Position numbers and translations under genes: made by a program. Positions 60,251-64,000 of a stretch of DNA of 64,000 nt are shown piece after piece. The stretch is from Clavelina lepadiformis (Eukaryota > Chordata > Ascidiacea > Aplousobranchia > Clavelinidae): positions 17,856,860-17,920,859 of the forward strand of contig NC_135244.1 of the NCBI RefSeq assembly GCF_947623445.1, written 5' to 3'. Below the pieces are notes generated by a model that worked only from the letters and a program-made list of their open reading frames with translations, did not search any database and was not told the DNA's origin. The stretch's first letter is position 1, and each line of letters opens with the position of its first letter.

Positions 60251-60610
60251 CCTTAAGAGTGCCAAACTATGATATATCTTGTTTCTTATTTTAGTTTAAA
60301 ATTTGGTTAACACGGTTCAGAAAACATCATTAAAACCTGGGCGTACCTGAAAATACATACATCAGTTGTGCATAACATGTGTGTCCTATGCTTGCAACAT
60401 GATATATGTTTTAAATTCTTTGCTTTCGGTTAAGCTACTTAAACAAAACTGGAACTATTGGCTTGTCCTGAATGGAATGGAATTCCCTAGCTTTTTTTTA
60501 ACGCCAAACTGTAGGCTGTAGGGGGTAACAAGTGCAGACAGGATGCTGTTTTAAATATTTTTTAGCACTGAACCTATAAACAAATACAGCATTCCAGTAA
60601 ACTACAATAG

Positions 60611-60637
<27 letters not shown>
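60611..60637. repeat. (TA)n microsatellite
   Basis: Uninterrupted TA run of about 13 units. Shorter TA runs lie at about 58,830 and 59,107. Confidence 0.9.
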
Positions 60638-60644
<7 letters not shown>

Positions 60645-61996
60645 GTGTAACTTTACCTTTCTGAATTATCCCAAGTGTATTGCAAAATGAAAAAAAAATG
60701 CTATGATATGAATGACGAGCTTGAATTTTTAATTTTCTCTTCATAATTGACACACAATAATCCCAAACATAACAACTTTGAGTCAATGTCAGATACCTCT
60801 GTCTCAACATATTTACACTAATTGTTTTTAAAGCTGATGCGATATAACTGCTTGACTTCATAGCCGATAAGCTTCTGAGGCTTTGTGGGAAGTATGGGAA
60901 CATTGGATATGTAATTTCTTTTACCAGACCAAAAGTTCACATTAGCTGACAGTTTAAATGTATTACCTGACTACGGGGTACTACAGTTGTATGCAAGATA
61001 AATACAAATGTCCACAGGTGGCATCTGCTTAAGTAAGTTCATTTTTCACAGTTATGGACAACCTTGAAACTAATGCACTGGGGTTGCCAATGCCATAAAA
61101 CGATGAGTTTGTTCAAAACAAGCTAATTTACTAAAGACATGCAATATGTAACATATATATTTATTTGTTTCCAAATACTATACAGCTTAACAATTTTCAT
61201 GACATGAGCTTTCATTTCAAACGCATTAGTGTGTGCCCAGCCTGTCTTGAGTGTCTTCTAAAAAATCCCAAAACTTGCTATATTTTCTTGAGGAATTTGA
61301 AAGTTGTTGTGAAGCCAGTGAAGGCAAAATAAATCCCTTTTTCTCTTTAAGCTATGGAGGCTGCTGGCAATTGTTTGCTTTGATTGTCTGCATACTTTGA
61401 TCATTCATGTGTGCTTTCTGCCTCAGACACATTTTCTTGCTTGCAATCTAATCTGAAATCAAATTGACTAATTTAGGTTAACACTTACAGTAAACAGCCT
61501 CCAGTAATCATCATCAAATCACTATCAGTAAAAGTGTACTAGTGTACTGTCAAACTGTAAAACCTGAGTTCCTATTCAATGCAATCATTGCAATTACTGA
61601 ACCAAACCTAACCTATCATTTTTAAAGTAATTTTACAATGAAATGAAAGAAAACTCTTTCAAAGTGACTATTTCATTGTAAGTAGGTCACGCAGGCTATA
61701 GTTAAAGATGAAGATAGAGGGCTAGGCTAGCGCTAGGTTATAGGAGAATGGCAAAAAAAAAGTCGATTGAAACAATTTAAGGTTTCATTGAAGTTAGATT
61801 TAAATTAGAAGGAACATTTAGGTGGCTAGGCCTATGTTGTAACATTTAAGTTAGGTTAACAGGAAACTATGACAAATAGCTTTCAGCGTACAATTGTTTT
61901 TCCGATGAAATAACCTACAGGCTATAGCCTATAGGACCTGGTAACAGCCAAGTTTTTTAATATTAACCTACAGCTTAAAATATTGAGAAAAAACGT

Positions 61997-62236
61997 ATGA
62001 AAAAGTTATCCTTGCTGGCCTCCTTTGTCTTAATATCAAATATTTTAACTTTAGTAGTTCAACTCATCAATTGCTTTGCGGAGGTACATACAACAACAAC
62101 AACAACCGCACAGACTAACAAACTATTGCACAGTATTTATGACAAACGAGTATCTTTGTTACGTCACAATTCTACCCGGAGTACCATTTTAATCGATCCT
62201 TGTTACCCAAACAAAAATTGCAATATTGAACCTTAG
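61997..62236 (+). CDS. Candidate small secreted protein or first exon, unrecognised
   Basis: A 79-aa frame whose first 28 residues look like a signal peptide (KKLSLLASFVLISNILTLV). It is followed by a Thr run encoded by an (aca)n stretch, one N-glycosylation site (NST) and two Cys near the end (DPCYPNKNC). The hydrophobic start is convincing, but AT-rich DNA can give this by chance. No family recognised. Confidence 0.28.
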   Translation: MKKLSLLASFVLISNILTLVVQLINCFAEVHTTTTTTAQTNKLLHSIYDKRVSLLRHNSTRSTILIDPCYPNKNCNIEP

Positions 62237-62399
62237 GCCAAATGGCAAATTTTCCTTTTCGAAGGTTTAGGTTATGTATTTTTGATGGTGATTTTGGTTT
62301 CGTTATGAAAACTTCGTTAAGTCTTCGTATCAAAACCAGTGACAACCACTCGAGTACTAAAAATCTCCTGCCCAGTTAGTAGCCGATATAGGTCTATAC

Positions 62400-62782
62400 C
62401 AGTGTTGTAATGACTCAAGTAATTTACTTGACTCGAATCATGTTTTCTGATGATTCGATTTGACTCAAGTCAAAGTCCAAAATGACTCGAGTCACGTTAT
62501 GACGCCTGTGATGGCAAAAAAGACAACTTTCTGAAACAAAAACGGAAAAGAATTACAACTCTCTGTCAAAAGTGTCAACCAGAATAATTTGTAGAACAGC
62601 TATGACATCATGGTAACCAATTCAATGCAATGCATAATTTGACCTGAAAATAGTTTTACGTTTAAGGCATTGATTTCACTTGAGTCGAGTCACAACTTAA
62701 ATTGACTCGACTTGATTAAAGTTACAACTCAAAATGATTTGACTTCACTCGAGTCAGAAAATATGACTTGGTTACAACCCTG
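62400..62782. mobile_element. hAT-like MITE with internal gactcgagtca repeats
   Basis: Ends CAGTGTTGTAA and, reversed, CAGGGTTGTAA, with near-identical 8-bp flanks gtctatac and gcctacac. The body is built of many direct and inverted copies of gactcgagtca / ttgactcaagtca. Non-coding. Confidence 0.75.
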
Positions 62783-62819
62783 GCCTACACTACGGTAGCC
62801 TTGTGTAAAAGTCACGTTT

Positions 62820-63175
62820 TCACCCATGGGTCGCGACTGGGTCCTGGCTACGACACTGAAAGTGGATATTTCTATATCTGTTCTATTCTAAACGATAACT
62901 GAGAGGCCTCCAAAATAAGTATAATATACTCAAAATTCGAAGTGTGTAATAATGGGGCTGGCGCTGAGACCACACGCGCGCCCGAAATTCTCTGAGGTGC
63001 GTGATATTGGGATATTTGTTCTGTGTTTGCGTCGTGAGCAAAATGACAGGGTTTCTTAGTTTTAAGCGTGGAAGCTTCGAATTTCGTTTATTACTATTAG
63101 GTCACCACTTGGGTCGCCACCGCTCCCACAGATAGATTTTAGGTCGTGGCAAAAAAAGATTAAGAACCACTGGGT
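62820..63175. mobile_element. Probable decayed hAT MITE
   Basis: Begins near cccatgggtcgcgactggg and ends gattaagaaccactggg, echoing the gggtcgcgaccc start of the MITE at 51,990 and the common hAT end motif. Exact ends and target duplication are not clear. Confidence 0.45.
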
Positions 63176-63203
63176 TACAGTAACACAAACAGGAAGTAAA
63201 CCG

Positions 63204-63473
63204 TTAACATAATACGTTATAATCGTTTATGGGACAAGTAAAGCATGTAATGATGTAAGTACTTTGCATCTTAGTACTGACATGCAACATTGTTGTGATA
63301 AATAACAGCAAGTTTAGTGCACCAGAGGGCTCTAATGTTATGATGCTATGATCCTTTAGCTCGGCAACAGAAATGGAATTCTGGTCTCTGGGTTTGAGTT
63401 TCTTTTCAACATCCCGATGAACAAAATCGTTACCAAACCATATGCTGTCTATTGCTATTGTACTTGTTCTCAC
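63204..63473 (-). CDS. Candidate exon, unrecognised
   Basis: An open frame with protein-like composition in its first two-thirds (SIWFGNDFVHRDVEKKL, then SVAELKDHSIITL), preceded by a possible ctag acceptor near 63,473. It could be an internal exon of a minus-strand gene that starts beyond the window. I do not recognise the family. Confidence 0.25.
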   Translation of the reverse strand: MRTSTIAIDSIWFGNDFVHRDVEKKLKPRDQNSISVAELKDHSIITLEPSGALNLLLFITTMLHVSTKMQSTYIITCFTCPINDYNVLC

Positions 63474-64000
63474 TAACTAGTTGTCGTCTAACATGTTGTG
63501 TTTCATTAGCTTACTACTGGGCTATACTACTCCAGGTGATTTCCGTAATAAATTTAAGTACCTCAATGTCCAGTTAGAAGTAAAAATATTGTCTACGGGC
63601 CTAGAAAATTTTTTAACTTGTCGGCTCTATTTTATTTTTTACGTCAGCTTGTTTGCAATATTTATATGTTGGGTTTAGGAGCCGTGCTAAGATTTTTTGT
63701 TTTTTAATTCATGCACGGTTTAACGCTTGGCTTGTTTGCTGCTTTTCCTGTTTGTTAATTCTATTTGTTTGTTTGCGGAGTTACGTTCTCCCACAGTGGT
63801 GGTAAGCATTTTATTTCTCGATCCCTACAAGCAATGATAAAAAAAACGATACGATAGCCTACGAACCCACATCAAGTCTGCAACAATATTTGCCTAATTT
63901 GGCTACGTTTAATTTGGAAGTTTTCCTTACAGACTAAGTTATATTCGTTAAATTTCAATTACTTCGGCGTCCCTCGTTCATCCAAAGAAGCATTTCATTT

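Larger units (their letters stand above)
58755..61990. other. Upstream of RASSF, no gene recognised
   Basis: About 3.2 kb of AT-rich DNA. It contains the RASSF 5' region, (TA)n tracts and a short dispersed-repeat motif near 60,190. No ORF here looks like a conserved protein. Confidence 0.5.

Noticed and set aside
1..64000. tRNA, rRNA or other structured RNA genes
   Set aside because: I saw no convincing tRNA A/B boxes or rRNA segments by eye. A covariance-model scan would be needed to exclude diverged ones.

Overview
The window looks like nuclear DNA of a tunicate, most likely a solitary ascidian of the Ciona type. This is an inference: it is AT-rich, has short spliced introns with GT-AG borders, animal-type genes (a SET/NAP nuclear protein and a C1-RA-SARAH RASSF protein), TATA boxes and AATAAA signals, and many hAT, Mutator-like and Ty3/gypsy fragments. 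Species was not tested by any search.

Positions 1 to about 43,100 hold four diverged copies of one gene for a secreted alkyl(aryl)sulfatase of the metallo-beta-lactamase type (SdsA1/Bds1 family), each inside a duplicated block of about 8 kb. The order is A (+, 4231-8151), B (-, 14093-10263), C (+, 26182-30298), D (+, 37496-42250). A and B are tail to tail, B and C are head to head, and C and D are in tandem. I could derive the same five-exon structure in all four, with exons of 250, 126, 102, 180 and about 1,195 nt and all four introns in phase 1. B, C and D are open from signal peptide to C-terminus (618, 618 and 616 aa). A has an 8-bp deletion in the last exon and is truncated at about 505 aa.

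The blocks are punctuated by transposons. Two Mutator-like elements (898-2640 and 22288-23624) have subterminal repeat arrays and complementary internal deletions. A decayed hAT sits exactly at the A/B inversion junction (8476-9657). Ty3/gypsy pieces fill the B/C spacer (17.98-21.53 kb) and lie antisense in intron 2 of A, C and D but not B. A 2-kb element with CACTGG termini (30610-32623) and a short copied piece of the SET gene (33226-34114) lie between C and D.

From 43.1 to 58.8 kb lie two ordinary single-copy genes on the minus strand. SET (43364-46216, 11 coding exons, 479 aa) has unusually long acidic ends. A RASSF1/3/5-type gene (51354-58754, 12 coding exons, 695 aa) has a long Ser/Pro/Lys-rich N-terminal half. 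The 46.2-51.4 kb spacer and the 58.8-64.0 kb end carry MITEs, simple repeats and a few weak unassigned ORFs.

The most interesting object is the alkylsulfatase cluster: an animal gene family expanded beside SET, with conserved active-site motifs but patchwork divergence in exon 1 and exon 4. Alkyl sulfates are known ascidian metabolites, so a secreted or vesicular sulfatase acting on them is a reasonable but untested idea.
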